Origin: Aricia agestis
Taxonomy: Eukaryota; Arthropoda; Insecta; Lepidoptera; Lycaenidae
Length of the DNA: 64,000 nucleotides
Assembly (NCBI RefSeq): GCF_905147365.1
Contig: NC_056418.1
Coordinates: 11,345,262 to 11,409,261 of the forward strand
Direction of reading: 5' to 3'
Both the position numbers and the translations under genes were made by a program. Below the pieces are notes generated by a model, which worked only from the letters and a program-made list of their open reading frames with translations, searched no databases and had not been told where the DNA came from. Shown here one piece after another: positions 24,183 through 36,200 of the stretch. Each line of letters begins with the position of its first letter. The first letter of the stretch is position 1.

Positions 24183-24537
24183 CTATAATAATAGCTCCCA
24201 CACCGGTTCCGGTGACGGTGGCCGGTTTCATTGAAACCAGGCCAGCTACGCAGGAGTAATTTATAGTGTCCAAGTGTGTGCGCAGTACACAAGAGCACTC
24301 TCTATTCCTTTACTCTCATAACCCAGTGGTACGGACGACCGACACGACTGGCGAGAGATCAGGCGCAGGACCGACTTTTTACATGCCCATCCGACGCATG
24401 GATCATCTTACTTGTCAGACAATCAGGTGATCAGCCTGCATTGTCCTAACCAAACTTGGAAATAACATGTTTCCAACGCGGGAATCGAACCCACGACCTC
24501 CGAGTCAAGAGCCGCGCTCTATACCACTAGACCACGG
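24183..24537 (-). repeat. SINE-A, copy 4
   Basis: Reverse-oriented full-length copy. The tRNA-like head is at the right (CCACGACCTCCGAGTCAAGA) and the tail at the left (AATAATAGCTCCCACACCGG). Confidence 0.85.
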
Positions 24538-25261
24538 AAATACCTATACCGAAATAATATAAGTACCTAATTACCTAGTGATGCCTGCTGGCGTTACAAA
24601 TTGAAACTTATACGTGATAGTTCCTGCACGTGTGTAGTGTATTGATAAATAAAGATGGCCGCCTACCAAGGGGGGGCAGTGAAGATATGGTCGCCAGACG
24701 TGAGATCTATCGCCTACTTCTCCACCAGCCGCCGCCGAGAGTAGAGTGTTCAGTAATACAGATTGAGTGTTTAATTTACTCCTCCTACAAGAATGTACAA
24801 ATTGTACAACGTGTATCATGGAATACTTACTATTATTCTGTTTGATAGAAATTGGATCGACCAAGAAACGCAGCTGCATTGATGTTCTATAGTAGAATCA
24901 AGGTGCAGATTTCACGCCCCAATCCGTACGAAATATTTTAATCATCAAAAAGCAAAATATAATACGGCACTCATTCCGAGTCCAGGATTAAAAACATCGT
25001 TAACTCACTATGAAATACAAACATTTCGTTCATTTCGACGGATTATTGAAATGGTCTTTTTAATTTCTGTACGGTTAAACCCGTATCGCTTTCAGCTGTA
25101 AAGCTTTATGATATGTATGGTCAATGATTTTTTCACGTCGATTTCCGTTGCCTTTTATTGACTTATGTTATGGTTAGTACGTGTTAGTACCTAACTTATT
25201 ATTGTGGATAATATAAACTTACTTACCTTATATGTATCTACTAGTAAGATTATAAATTAGG
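24538..25261. other. Intergenic DNA, no gene seen
   Basis: Small open frames on both strands around 24571-24879, with no recognisable domain. Confidence 0.4.
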
Positions 25262-25396
25262 AGCTATGTATCCTAGGCAGATGGGAGACCTACGTAGTTT
25301 GGTCGCGTTACGTCAAACCCAGCCGACAGATCACATGAACTTTGAATTGACATGATCCGACCAAGTGACGTTGGTCTGTCAACTGCCTAGGAATCA
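25262..25396. mobile_element. MITE family U, copy 1
   Basis: CCTAGGCAGATGGGAGACC and CAACTGCCTAGG form the ends. The interior has TTTGGTCGCGTTACGTCAAA and CAAGTGACGTTGGTC. The same family at 38460-38903 hosts element R1. Confidence 0.65.
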
Positions 25397-25590
25397 ATTT
25401 CCTCGATGGTACATACAAGGAACTTTATTTTGCAACTATTTGTTTATCATACGAGAACCCTACATTTTATCGTGACAAAATTACTATCCTGCGCTTTCCG
25501 GATATTTCATCAAAATCTGCTGAGCTGTTTGATTGTGTATAGGTAAGGTAACCGATAGACACACTTTTTGGTGTCGTAGGAACGCGTTAG

Positions 25591-25742
25591 GGTTGATTCA
25601 GACCGCAACGCGACGCGTAGATGCATTTCTAAATTTGTATGGATTTGACAGATTTCAATTGCGTCAGACGTCTTGCGAATCTGTCAAATCCATACTAATT
25701 TAGAAATGCATCTACGCGTCGCGTTGCGGTCTGAATCAACCA
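25591..25742. mobile_element. Palindromic MITE BB, copy 1
   Basis: GGTTGATTCAGACCGCAACG and the next 25 bp are mirrored almost perfectly at the right, and the inversion extends inward through GGATTTGACAGATT. A second copy lies just after the FBXL4 stop codon. Confidence 0.85.
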
Positions 25743-25908
25743 TCAACCCTATGGTGGTATTCGTTTGTGCGGCTGTTACATAATAATATTGTCGGTTGCC
25801 AATCCTAAGTAGCAAAAACTAGATCGACGGAATATAATCGTGATCCTGGGCTAGCGACCGGATTTGATAACTCTTTGTGTATTCCAAAAACAAATTTTAT
25901 ACACAATA

Positions 25909-25914
25909 TTTATT
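25909..25914 (-). terminator. Poly(A) signal of SF3B4
   Basis: AATAAA on the minus strand about 20 bp downstream of the SF3B4 stop codon (TAA at 25936-25934). It is the only such hexamer at a fitting distance. Confidence 0.6.
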
Positions 25915-25933
25915 GACTAAAATACAAAAACGC

Positions 25934-28900
25934 TTAATAATTATAATTCGGCTCAGGCGGGTGGTGCGGGTAGTGGCCGAACGGCGGAGGACCGCGCGGG
26001 GGGAACTGGGGCCTGAAGCTTGGCGGCGGGGGCCTCCAGGGCGGGGGCCTCGCGCCGGGCGGGGGCCCAAAGCCGGGGGGTCCGAACGGGGGCGGGGGGA
26101 AGTGGTGGAACGGGGGCGGCGGTGGCGGGGGCCCAGGCGGGGGCGGAGGTCCGGGCGGGGGCATCGAGGACGGGGGCGGTGGCGGGGCGGCCAACGGGAG
26201 AGGGGGCGGTCGGGATAGCGGGGGCATCGGACTCGGCGCGGGCGGCGGAGGCGGCGCCATGAGGATCGGACCCATGAGCGTTGGGGGTGCGTCCGCGAAC
26301 AGCTGGTGGGGGCGGTCCGCGTGAGACAGCGGGTTCTGTGCGGCCAGCAATCTGAAGAATAAAACAGTACTTATTGTTTAAAAAAATTGTTATAGGTTAC
26401 CACAGAAATAATAAAGATTACGCGTACGCGTGTTTCAATCTTGCACAAGTGAGCAAGATTTGTTGAACGTTCATTTAGTCAACGCGCAAGGCTCGACTTG
26501 ATTACACCAGTGCAAAAATGCCTCATTGTGCAATGTCTAATTGTAAAAACAGAAGTACGAAAGTTAATCGGTCAAAAGGAGGTATTTCTTGCCACGGGTA
26601 AGTTGTTTGTTCTAACTAAAAGCAAAGCAAAAATTGACACGATCGATTCCTTAGCAAACCCCCGCGCGTTGCACACTGGTCCGAAATCGCTAAATAGTGG
26701 ACATTCGTAAAAAAGTTCGATTTTGGTGTGGAAAAAAATACCATCCGATAGATTTTAAGAGGAGTAATAATAAATCCTTAATAAGTTTTTTTATAAAAAT
26801 GTATATTTTAGCTGAAAAAAAATAATTACGAAAATGTTGTATGGAAAAGAATCTATAAATAGATTTTTTGCAAAAACTACTAAGTCATTCTGGTTCATTT
26901 TTGAAACAAGTAAAGTAAAAAAATGACAAAAATACCATGCGATAGATTTTATCGAATGGTATTTTTGTCGACACCAAAATCGAACTTTTTCGCGAATGTC
27001 CACTGTTTACCGCTTTCGGACCACTGTGCGTCGCCGTTCTATCTTGATTTATTTCTTTGGGTTACCCCTTTTTTAGCTTTGTTATAAATGTCTCTGTCTG
27101 TCATGTCCCAAAAGCGATGGCGAAATGCATTCTACTACGGTAAAAAGTAGCTTTGTTGTCTACTCTATATTATTATTAATTGATTTAACGTACATACACT
27201 GATTGGCAAAGCAAACGCCGAAATGTATGTATGTGTTGCCAACACTTTATTGAAATAAACAATAATCTAATTTTGTATTAGAATCATTGTATTTTTGAAA
27301 ATTGAAATGCGACTCGCATTTCATAAATTGTTACATCTTGTTTCAGAGTGACCTGACCTCAAATCATCAGGTGATTTATCTACAATATATCTAGAAATAG
27401 TTAGTTATTTCTGTAGAGACTAATAATTTCAATACATTATCATTGTCAACATGGTTTTACTAACTTACAAATTATGATACAATAATAATTAATAGTGTAG
27501 TTTTATTATTACCTTTCAGCAGCAGAGCCGTGCCTTTCACCCTTAACATCCTTCTTAAACGCGTACGACACGGATATAGGTCTGTTACATAGATACTGGT
27601 TGTTCATGGCCTCTATGGCTGCGTCAGAAGCTTCGAATGATGCGAAATTTATGAAAGCAAACGCCTTGGAATTCCCTGTTTCAGGGTCTCTCATAACCTG
27701 GAAATTAAACATGCTTTGTTAGAAAAGACCACTGACCTCTATAATACACTGGACAGGCTATGCCGTACAAAATGACAGCTATTTTTGTGACGATTTGAAG
27801 CCCGCGGACTAATTAACCTCATATTAATATCATTAGCATTTTTCAATGTTTGGCATTGAAATACCTTTGGTGTTTGTAGAATGACTCCGAAAGCAGAGAA
27901 TGTATCATACAGTAGCTTCTCATCAACTTCTGGATCCAGGTTTCCTATGAACACATTAGCTCCAACATCAAGGTTCTTCTGATGTGCTGATGCTTTATTC
28001 ACTCTTACAGGTTTACCATAGAGTTTTATCATGTTCATCACCTGAAAATTATTATAAAATGGTTTTGTGTCACATTCAAACATGTATTTTCTTGTGTAGA
28101 AAATAAAGTTCTATATAAATCAGCATTTTCAAACTTCAGTGTTGTTTATCATGATATTATGTCTACCATGCATTTCTTTTACAAATCTAGTGTTTTAGAA
28201 TGTTATATGTATAATGCATCAATAACAAAATCTATAATAATTAGGGCCTGTTTCACTACTTCCTGATCACCACTTAACTTGACAGATAAAGTATGGAGAA
28301 CACAACAAAATCACTTTATTAGGAAGTGAAACAGGCCATTTATCTTTTATCTTATATCATACTGTCAAATACTTTGGACTGTTTGTCATGTCTTATAAAA
28401 TTAAGTAGAAAACTTAAAATATGAAATTACACAACCAAACTTACTTTTATAGCATAGTCGGCATCTTCCTCTCCCATGAACTCAACAAAACCATAACCTT
28501 GGTGAGTCTGCGTCACGCGGTCCTTGGGCATGTGGACATTAACTGCAAACATGATAGAATATTATCAGAAAAAAGATGCTAACAGTATGTAGAAACTATG
28601 TCTACACTATACATTAAGAGTAATCATCTTCTCATCTTTACATTGAAATTGCATACTAATAGGGTTCATGTATGTATTGCTATAAATATCTTTATTGTTG
28701 CTTTAAATATCTTTAAACAAGCAATTCTGATATATATGTATACATATAATTGGAATCTCGGAATCGGCTCCAATAATTTTCATGAAATTTAGTATATTGG
28801 GGGTTTCGGGGGCGATAAATCAATCTAGCTAGGAATCATTTTTATAAAATTTCATTTTATTCGTGTTTTATCGAATACCGAGCAAAGCTCGGTCAAAATA

Positions 28901-29735
28901 TAGCTAGTGTTGCTTTAAGTGTGAACAAGGCCCAGTATAATTATTATAGGTCAAGAGATAATGCTTTTAATTAAAAATGTGTCACATATTATACAAGCAA
29001 TACAGAAATACAATAGCACTTTAATTTAGTCATGATACCATTATTATGATGTTTAAATTTTTATTTTTATTTAAATTTGCACGCACATTTAAATTGAAAT
29101 AAAAATAAATTAAAACACATCATAATAGTACATTATGTAGTTGGTAGTAACGTACCAACAGGTCCTGACTGAACAAACAGTTCCCATAGCAAGCTCTCCG
29201 ATACTCTGTCGTCCAAGCCTCCCACATATATAGTGGCATCTGAAAATTACAATCCATTTATTACAAATTTAATGAAACTACAAAGTCATCCTCTAAGCCT
29301 ACAAGAGTAATGTAAAAGAGATAATAATAGTATCAACGGTTGTTTATTAGTGTAAACACCAAAGAATTTCAATTAATAATATGAGTGAAATGATTGTATT
29401 TTTTTCTGATTTGTTAAGGGCATTATCAGAGTATCTTTGTAATCTTTGTTTGTTTGTTCAAAAGGCATCGAAATTACTGGATCCATTTTGATGAAATTTG
29501 GCATAGACGATGATAGAATTGACTGGGTAGAGAAGGCATCGGCTACTTTATGCCGCAGCTTAAAATCGGGAACTACGTTATTAGTTCTAGAAAAGCGGTA
29601 GAAAAGGTCAAGCGGCAAAATTATTCGAAGCAATCCTAACCTCAAAAATAGTTTGTACAATTTCCCATTCAAAATCAATCATCGAAGAAACTTTACATTA
29701 CCTTGATTTCTTTCAGCTATTGGTCCGGCTGCCAT
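25934..29735 (-). CDS. SF3B4: Splicing factor 3B subunit 4 (SF3b49/SAP49)
   Basis: Nuclear SF3b subunit of the U2 snRNP; in known systems it binds pre-mRNA upstream of the branch point and contacts SF3B2. Coding exons (minus strand): 29735-29702, 29239-29156, 28542-28445, 28041-27865, 27697-27513, 26351-25934. All junctions are GT/AG and phases join to a 331-residue protein. The start MAAGPIAERNQ matches the family N-terminus. RRM1 covers about residues 13-90 (RNP2 IYVGGL 15-20, RNP1 QGYGFVEF 54-61). RRM2 covers about 100-180 (RNP2 VFIGNL 102-107, RNP1 KAFAFINF 142-149). After the conserved GERHGSAAERLLAAQNPLS linker comes a Pro/Gly/Phe-rich tail of about 110 residues, GC-rich and ending PNYNY; it is shorter than the human tail (total about 424). 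The introns hold P1/Q, an M remnant and MITE E. The gene is divergent from FBXL4. Confidence 0.96.
26518..26597 (+). pseudogene. THAP-domain first exon of P1
   Basis: Reads from ATG as MPHCAMSNCKNRS through GGISCH, then a GTAAG donor: 80 nt, 26 codons plus 2 nt. It has MP, two Cys (positions 4 and 9), the CKN motif and the GIS-x-H block, which fits the start of a C2CH THAP zinc finger. The rest of the gene is absent, so it is a relic. The R1 exon (38630-38709) has the same length and donor position. Confidence 0.65.
26672..27028. mobile_element. TIR element Q inserted in P1
   Basis: CACACTGGTCCGAAATCGCT and AGCGGTTTCGGACCACTGTG-like ends; inverted homology covers about 58 bp including GTGGACATTCG and AAAGTTCGATTTTGGTGT. 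The empty site in P2 (GCGCGTCGCCG) suggests a 3-bp CGT duplication. Non-coding. Confidence 0.65.
27733..27815 (+). repeat. MITE M remnant in SF3B4 intron 4
   Basis: CACTGACCTCTATAATACAC and AAATGACAGCTATTTTTGTG match the left end of family M (compare 41474 and 48124) with small deletions. No right end. Confidence 0.6.
28244..28338. mobile_element. MITE family E, short copy in SF3B4 intron 3
   Basis: GGGCCTGTTTCACTACTTCC and GGAAGTGAAACAGGCC are inverted, preceded by TTA (28241-28243). About 95 bp. Confidence 0.7.
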
Positions 29736-30251
29736 TGTTTAGATCGCATTAAATTCTAGAAAAATTGATATTTTATTGTAGAAAATAATAACAAACAGCG
29801 TCCATTTCTCACTTGGATTTGGCAGTTTTTTTTTTGTTGGCTTTTGCCTTTTGGCAGTTGGCACTTGGCACTGACACCGGGGGCGTACTTTGCCACAATA
29901 GTCTGTCAATAAAGTGAAGAAATAAAAAAGTGGCAATATCGTAGTGTCATCCCTTTCAAATTAATCTGAGAAAAAAGGGATGGATTAATTTCTTCACTTT
30001 TTTGACAGACTTATATCATGTGGCAAAGTACGCCCCCGGTGTCAGTGCCAATATCCAACAAAAAAAAAACAGGTATGTCACTTGTCGTTGTCAATTGTCA
30101 TAAGTCATTGTCAAAAGTCAATTGAGCAATTTGCTGTTTGTTTGTGTTTTGTTTGGATTAATTTTATTTTTCATTGCATTTAAGTATAGCATTCGTTTAA
30201 ATGAGTCGTGTTATTTTCGTACACATAAAACTGTTAATGTGATATTTGAAA
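29736..30251. promoter_or_regulatory. Divergent SF3B4/FBXL4 promoter interval
   Basis: The two start codons lie head to head 516 bp apart, so both promoters and 5' UTRs must lie here unless there are upstream non-coding exons. No clear TATA box was picked out. The centre is a palindrome (29825-30070). Transcription starts cannot be placed by eye. Confidence 0.6.
29825..30070. repeat. Palindrome W in the shared promoter
   Basis: The left arm (poly-T, then GGCACTGACACCGGGGGCGT, ACTTTGCCACA, GTCTGTCAA, AAGTGAAGAAAT) is mirrored at the right in the same order, including the homopolymer (poly-A). The left arm has about 20 extra bp after the poly-T. Probably a foldback MITE; target duplication not clear. 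Confidence 0.75.
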
Positions 30252-33200
30252 ATGCAAAGTGCGTCCGATTTGATATCTTCGCTGCTATGGCAGAAAACGA
30301 ATAAATTCTTCTATGATGAGAAACAATCGCCTGTAATTGAGCAGTATGTTGAGACTGTGGAAGATTTTAGCTCACAATACGGCAGTGAAATAAGTGTGTC
30401 ATACACCGCGTTTAATTTACGCGGCCCACCATCTAATTTCCCTGATTATGGAGACTATCCGCAAGCTTTTGTAATGGTTTGTTGTTTTTCTGCACGATAT
30501 TTGTATCAATTTGGTTTAAAATGGTCTAGAATTGTATAATAAATCCATAATTCCATTCAACAATTAGTTTTAGGCTGAAAATTATTGTGAAATTTAAATT
30601 GAGAATACTTACATTGAGTGCCATTCCTTGTTACCATTTTTTTTCTTATTCAGAAACATTTATGATATTTTTAGAGGACCTACGGCACATGGTGGGATGA
30701 AGCACCGTCAGTTCAAAAAGATTTTATGCCTCAAAATAGTAACAATATTCCAAGTCAGGACTTTGTAGGTAAGCTTTTAGCCATAAAGGTAATATACCTA
30801 GCGGAATAGAGAAACGAAAGCCTGAGCAAGAGAGATGTCACTATAAGTAACACTGCGTGGTAAAAAGAGACATGTGATACATGACAGCAGCACTCTTTTT
30901 TTGAAGTCCAGTCGGCACATGTTGACATTTTAATCTCATATTCAATCATGCTTGTGTAAGTGTATACGTACACATATTTTTACACACAGATGAAACCAAT
31001 TTCAGTTTCATTTGACAGCTCGAGATTATTGCTCTATTCCGCTAGTTATATTAACTTTATGGCTTTAGCACAAATTAGCCCTTATAAAATTGCTTTAAAT
31101 GTTATTACGTATTTTGTCAAAACAGACTAAATATTAATATAACATAATATTGGTCATTTGTATGTCAACAGAAGTTTCATTTAAGAAAGCGGTCTATCCT
31201 ACCGAAGTGGCAGTATTTGAGACATACAATCCTGGTGCCTTGGTCAGGATATGGGCACTCGGTCCCACCTCATGGTCTTTGCTGTGGGAGGGAGAGCCAA
31301 AATATGCTGGTGATACCCCTCGGATATTCAGCCCTAAAATTAACTCCATCAATTTTCCTACAAGGTTCGTTTCTAATGTTAAAAAAACTAAAATGGGAAC
31401 TGTACAAGTTTCTTTAAAACTATCCTATCTCTTTTCTTGTGACTTTAATTGACAAAAAAAGCAGTTTAAGCTTGCAGAGGTTACATACAAATAAATATAA
31501 AACAAATGACGCTTCTAATTAAATCAGCATAATAACTACGAGTGATACATTAATGTTTTCAGGATATTAAGACTAGAATTCAACCATAGGCTACTTCCAT
31601 ATTACACGGAGCTGGATGCAATAGTGTTGAAAGGTAGAGAGCCAACAGTGCAAGTCGAAAAATGCTCTATCCAAAGTCCATATAAGAAGATCAAACTAGT
31701 GGTTGAAAAGGGTAAGCATAATAAGTGTATTTTTTTTTTGTTTTATGAAATAAGGGGGCAAACGAGCAAAGGGGTTACCTGATGGAGAGCAACTTCCGTC
31801 GCCCATGGACACATGCAACATCAGAAGAGCTGCAGGTGCATTGCCGGCCTTTTAAGAGGGAATAGGATTACAGGGTAGGGGAAGTAACTGAACGAATAAC
31901 TATTATTAAAATAGTATATCTAACAATTCCTTAGTTCAACAAAGTTACTACAACTTTATTCTAAATAAAACCCAATTTAATCTGTTATGTTCATATAATT
32001 AAGAACACATAAAAATCATCAAGTGCTAACTTAACATAGACTAAACTTTGGCAACTCAGTTTATAAACAATAATAATAAACAATCGGCAAAGAGGGAGTC
32101 CGATTCGCTCACAAAGGGTTCCTTACCGATATATTGCAAAATAATTAAGCCTCCGGCTTAGGAATTGCACTCTAGGGGTTGACAAGCTACTAAAGAAAAG
32201 AAAAAAAAGGAAAAAACAACTGGCTTCAATTATGAGTAGACAGAGCCCCGCTACGCGGGGCTCCTACTTCTGGGTGGTTCACAAAAAATAACCACGATGG
32301 CTAAGGCCATCTAACCTAACCCAATCAAGTCGTATTGGGCCAACATTGCTATTAATTATTTAAGAATCATTAATAAATTTATTAACCCATACAATTACAA
32401 TATAGTAGTAAATTTTGATAATTTTTCTTAATTTTTATCAAGAAACCTTGAATTATATAGTTTTGCTATGATAAAATCTTTCACCATATCTCATCATAAT
32501 TACCAAAAATCTTTGACACTAACACAGAAATAGATCAAGATATATCTGTGGTCGATAAAGAGTAAAGAGCGAGCGCAAAGGAGTGAGTGCGGCGTTAGAT
32601 GAGGAGCAGAGGAGGCCCCAACATGTTTTTCAGTAAAACAGAAACAAAAAGAAAATAAATTTAGGCTAAAAATATTTTATTTGCACGATTTGTCAATTTG
32701 TAGACTTGTTTTGATAATATAAATTGGTTTTATTGTGGTGCACCTTTCGATATCGTTTTTAGAAATTCCGTTGTAAGATTGTCCAATTTAGAGTGCAAGT
32801 TAGTATTTTTGATAAACAATTTAAATTTTAGTTTTACAAATAATATATCCGATGTATGAATCATATTTTTGGTGTGAATTCGGTTATAAAGGTTGTCTCG
32901 TTTTGTATGATGTTTAAGTTTTTTTTTGAAGGACATGTTCAGTTAATCAATTGTTTTTTTTTTTTTATCAGCATTAGTTTTTCTGGTATGCATTCAGTTA
33001 ATTAGCGGAGTTAAGGTAGTGTGCTGAAAAATTATTCTGATGTGCATTTTATAATATCCCTTTTTAATATGGGCTTGTAATGCCTGACGTAAATGAATAA
33101 AACCTACCTAATTCAACGAGATAAAAATTATACTAGCAGCGATATCGGATATCAGCCGGGGTATGTGGGACTAGTCTACCCACTAAAGCCCCATGGTGCT

Positions 33201-36200
33201 CCACTCCTCGCTTAAGAGGATTCCACACCGCCATTTTTTCCATACAAACGTTGTCCCCTGTTTCCTCCCTGGATAATGCTAGTAGAGTTATATTTTTTTT
33301 TCCTGAATATCTACGGCCACTAATACAATGTCCCTATGTTTTCCTTTTTTTCATAATTTCATTATTAAATAAGATATGAACGTTCAAAAACCCAAAAAAA
33401 TGGCCAGATTTTCCACTGTGTTCAAACGTCCAGAAAACAGATTTGGATAGATTATACAAAAAAAGCAAAACATAGGAACACAGCTCAAGCCTTTTTTTAA
33501 TCTTTAATGAAAAAAGTACTTAAATCGGTTAAGTTTTGGAGAAGGAATCAGGGGACAACGAATCGTTGATTTTCTGGATTTTCTGCAGTTGTCTCTATCG
33601 CGTTCTGCGGTATAGGCTTGAGGTAAGGGAGACAGCTATAGATATTACACGTACTTTTTTTTCATTTCTCTAGCCGCTGTGGTATCCTCTTAAGGCAGAG
33701 TTGCGGGTACGATAGAAATTAGAACCTACCACAACTCATCACTCGTACCTAGAAACAAGTTATAGTCCGTGCAATCCACGAAGACGCGCCCCACCAATAT
33801 TTGGGTGAGCATCTTTCCCTTTGACCGTGACGCTTTCTCTTAAGTGGTCTATATATTGTAGTGTGCGCGTGCACTCATAGGTAATTACTTTAGTCATTAC
33901 TCATTAGTGTGTGCTGATATGGTACGGACAACACTCAAACATAATCAGCGAAAGCTTGGACACATATACTATAGACTATTAGGAGGAATAGTGGGGCGCG
34001 TCTTCGTGGATTGCATGGACTATAGCTATTATGTATATAATATTTAGTTGGGGGCTAAGAATCAAAAGATAAATAGCAGTAGGTCTATTGTTGAATTTCG
34101 CGGTTGTGTTTTCCACGTATCCCGTGGCTCTGCCTTAAGCGGAAGAGCAGGAACACCGTTGGGGTTTTAGTGGGTATGCCTGGGCGCGGCCCTGCGCCCC
34201 CAGAGAGTCCCACATATCCCGGGATGCGTAAACGCATTTCCCCAACGCAAAAAAGGTGTATGGTTGAATTTTTATGTATTTGATGATACATATAATTATT
34301 ATTATTATTAATTAAAATAAATTCGGAAATTTATGTCAATCAATAATAGTAGCTAAATATCAGAAATAAATACAAGTAAGTACATTGATTGCAATATTTA
34401 ATTGATGTCACCTGTTATTTCCTACTTTGATTGCTTTGTCTCATAATTGCTGTTCAGCAGTAAATTGCTGAATAATTATTATTTCACAACAATTAATGAG
34501 AGCAGATAATATTGCAATTATAGTTACAAGGTGTTACGGTTTGTAATAAATAAATGCTGCTTTGCTATACAATTATAGCTGCCTTGAGAAATTGTGGCCT
34601 ATTGTAAATTGTAATGAGTTGTAGGTACACAGAAAATTTTGTATTGACTATAGATTATAATAATTATAAATTATGGTAACTTAAATCCTAATACCTATTA
34701 TACTATTTGAGCATCAGTCAATAATTGAGTATATTTTACCTGACGTTTTTTTGAGAAATATAATATCTATTCACGGATTTGCTCATTGGTTTTGACGTTG
34801 GCTAATCATGGGCGTAGTGCTAGTAAACGGCCCCACACATTAACAGTTCGCCGGCAGGCCACCGCCTGGCCGTTAATCGAAAAAGAACACAGCCTCACAG
34901 TTCGCCTGACGATTTTGTAGATTTTGCATCGACGGTCAATGACTGTCAGGCAGCCTGCCGACCAGAGCCTGCAGTCGGACTGTTAATGGACCCTTAAGTA
35001 GATAAACTTCGGAATTCTCGCATCATAATCGGCTTAGTCCAGAGGAAAGAACTAGTCAATACGTCTGGGACTAACTATGTGCGGGTTTCCTCACGATGTT
35101 TGCCTTCACCGTACGAGCGTCCGTATTATGTACTTGAGATCAGAAAATATCTCATAGGTACACGCCTCCACCCGGGTTCGAACCTGCACCCTCTAGGAGT
35201 GCGAACCGAATGTCTGCCCATTAGGCCACGGACGCTTTACTTCTGGCAAAAACCTCAGAAATCGGGCACGAACGCTCCGCATTTTTTTAGTATTCGTTGT
35301 ATTAAATTATGTGAGCGAGGATTTGTCCGTACCGTACGCGCCGCATTTTGTATATTATGCGGTGCTTTCGACGCGTACAGTGGTGACTAATTTGTTATCT
35401 TTAGAGTTTTTATTATTGTTTACGGTAGGTCGCCTCATGTGGAAAATTTTAATCTATTAACACACTCATCTGCAAGCACAACAGTTTACTCTATCTCTAT
35501 TTAAACTTTAACCTATAGGTTTATTAATAAAAACATTACGCCTAAGATTTGTTTTTACATAGAAATGTTTTTATATAGAAAGTTATCGGTATTATTATTG
35601 TGCACACTTCGGCACGAATGAAGCGACCGGAAAACTGCGCCTTAAAAATCCTTGTTTGTTTATGAAACTTCAGTCTAAAGTCTATAATTTTATTGAATGA
35701 GTTTGATTTCTAGAACGCAGGTGAGTTATAACATTAGGTACTGTGTCTGTTTTAAGGGGTTTCGTTTTTACCCTGTTAGCTACGTACGGAATCCCAGAAA
35801 CGTATAGAGTTTAGAGATTGTCGCAAGATTAATTTGTTGTTAAGATGATCACGATCAAACAATGATATTATCTCTATAATATATAATTTTTCCCGCGGTA
35901 ACACAACCTTGTGGTAATGAATCATGCGCGGTTAGGTAATAGACAGGTGTAAACAATGTCTAGTTACCTACTACTATAATATTATTGCTATGGTAACTAG
36001 GGTTGCCAATTTTTTTTAGGAGAAATGAAGTATATTAAGTAAGTTTATTCAGATCTGTGAAGTATATTTTTAAATAATATTTTATAAAAATGAACACTAC
36101 TTATTACTTATTTCATTTATTTCTAATTATTTTAAATACTTACATACATTACTTATCAGAGATTATCGCAAAACAAACTAAACATAAAAAAATCTGAGCT

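Larger units (their letters stand above)
26401..27059 (+). mobile_element. P-element-like transposon P1, carrying nested element Q
   Basis: Ends CACAGAAATAATAAAGATTA and GTTCTATCTTGATTTATTTC match element P2 at 41150-41461. The flanks TAGGTTAC (26393-26400) and TGGGTTAC (27058-27065) form an imperfect 8-bp duplication. Inside is a THAP-type first exon (26518-26597) with a GTAAG donor. Lies antisense in SF3B4 intron 5. About 300 bp without Q. Confidence 0.65.

Noticed and set aside
25877..26262. Plus-strand Arg/Gly-rich open frames opposite the last SF3B4 exon
   Set aside because: They are the antisense of the GC-rich proline tail of SF3B4 and have no splice or homology support.
30122..30304. 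Hydrophobic frame just upstream of the FBXL4 ATG, considered as a membrane or mitochondrial leader
   Set aside because: It has no ATG near its start, is in another frame, ends within exon 1 and has no splice signals that would join it.
32523..32551. Possible minimal P-like element (CACAGAAATAGATCAAGATA to CTGTG)
   Set aside because: No matching 8-bp flanks and only one convincing end, so not listed as an element.
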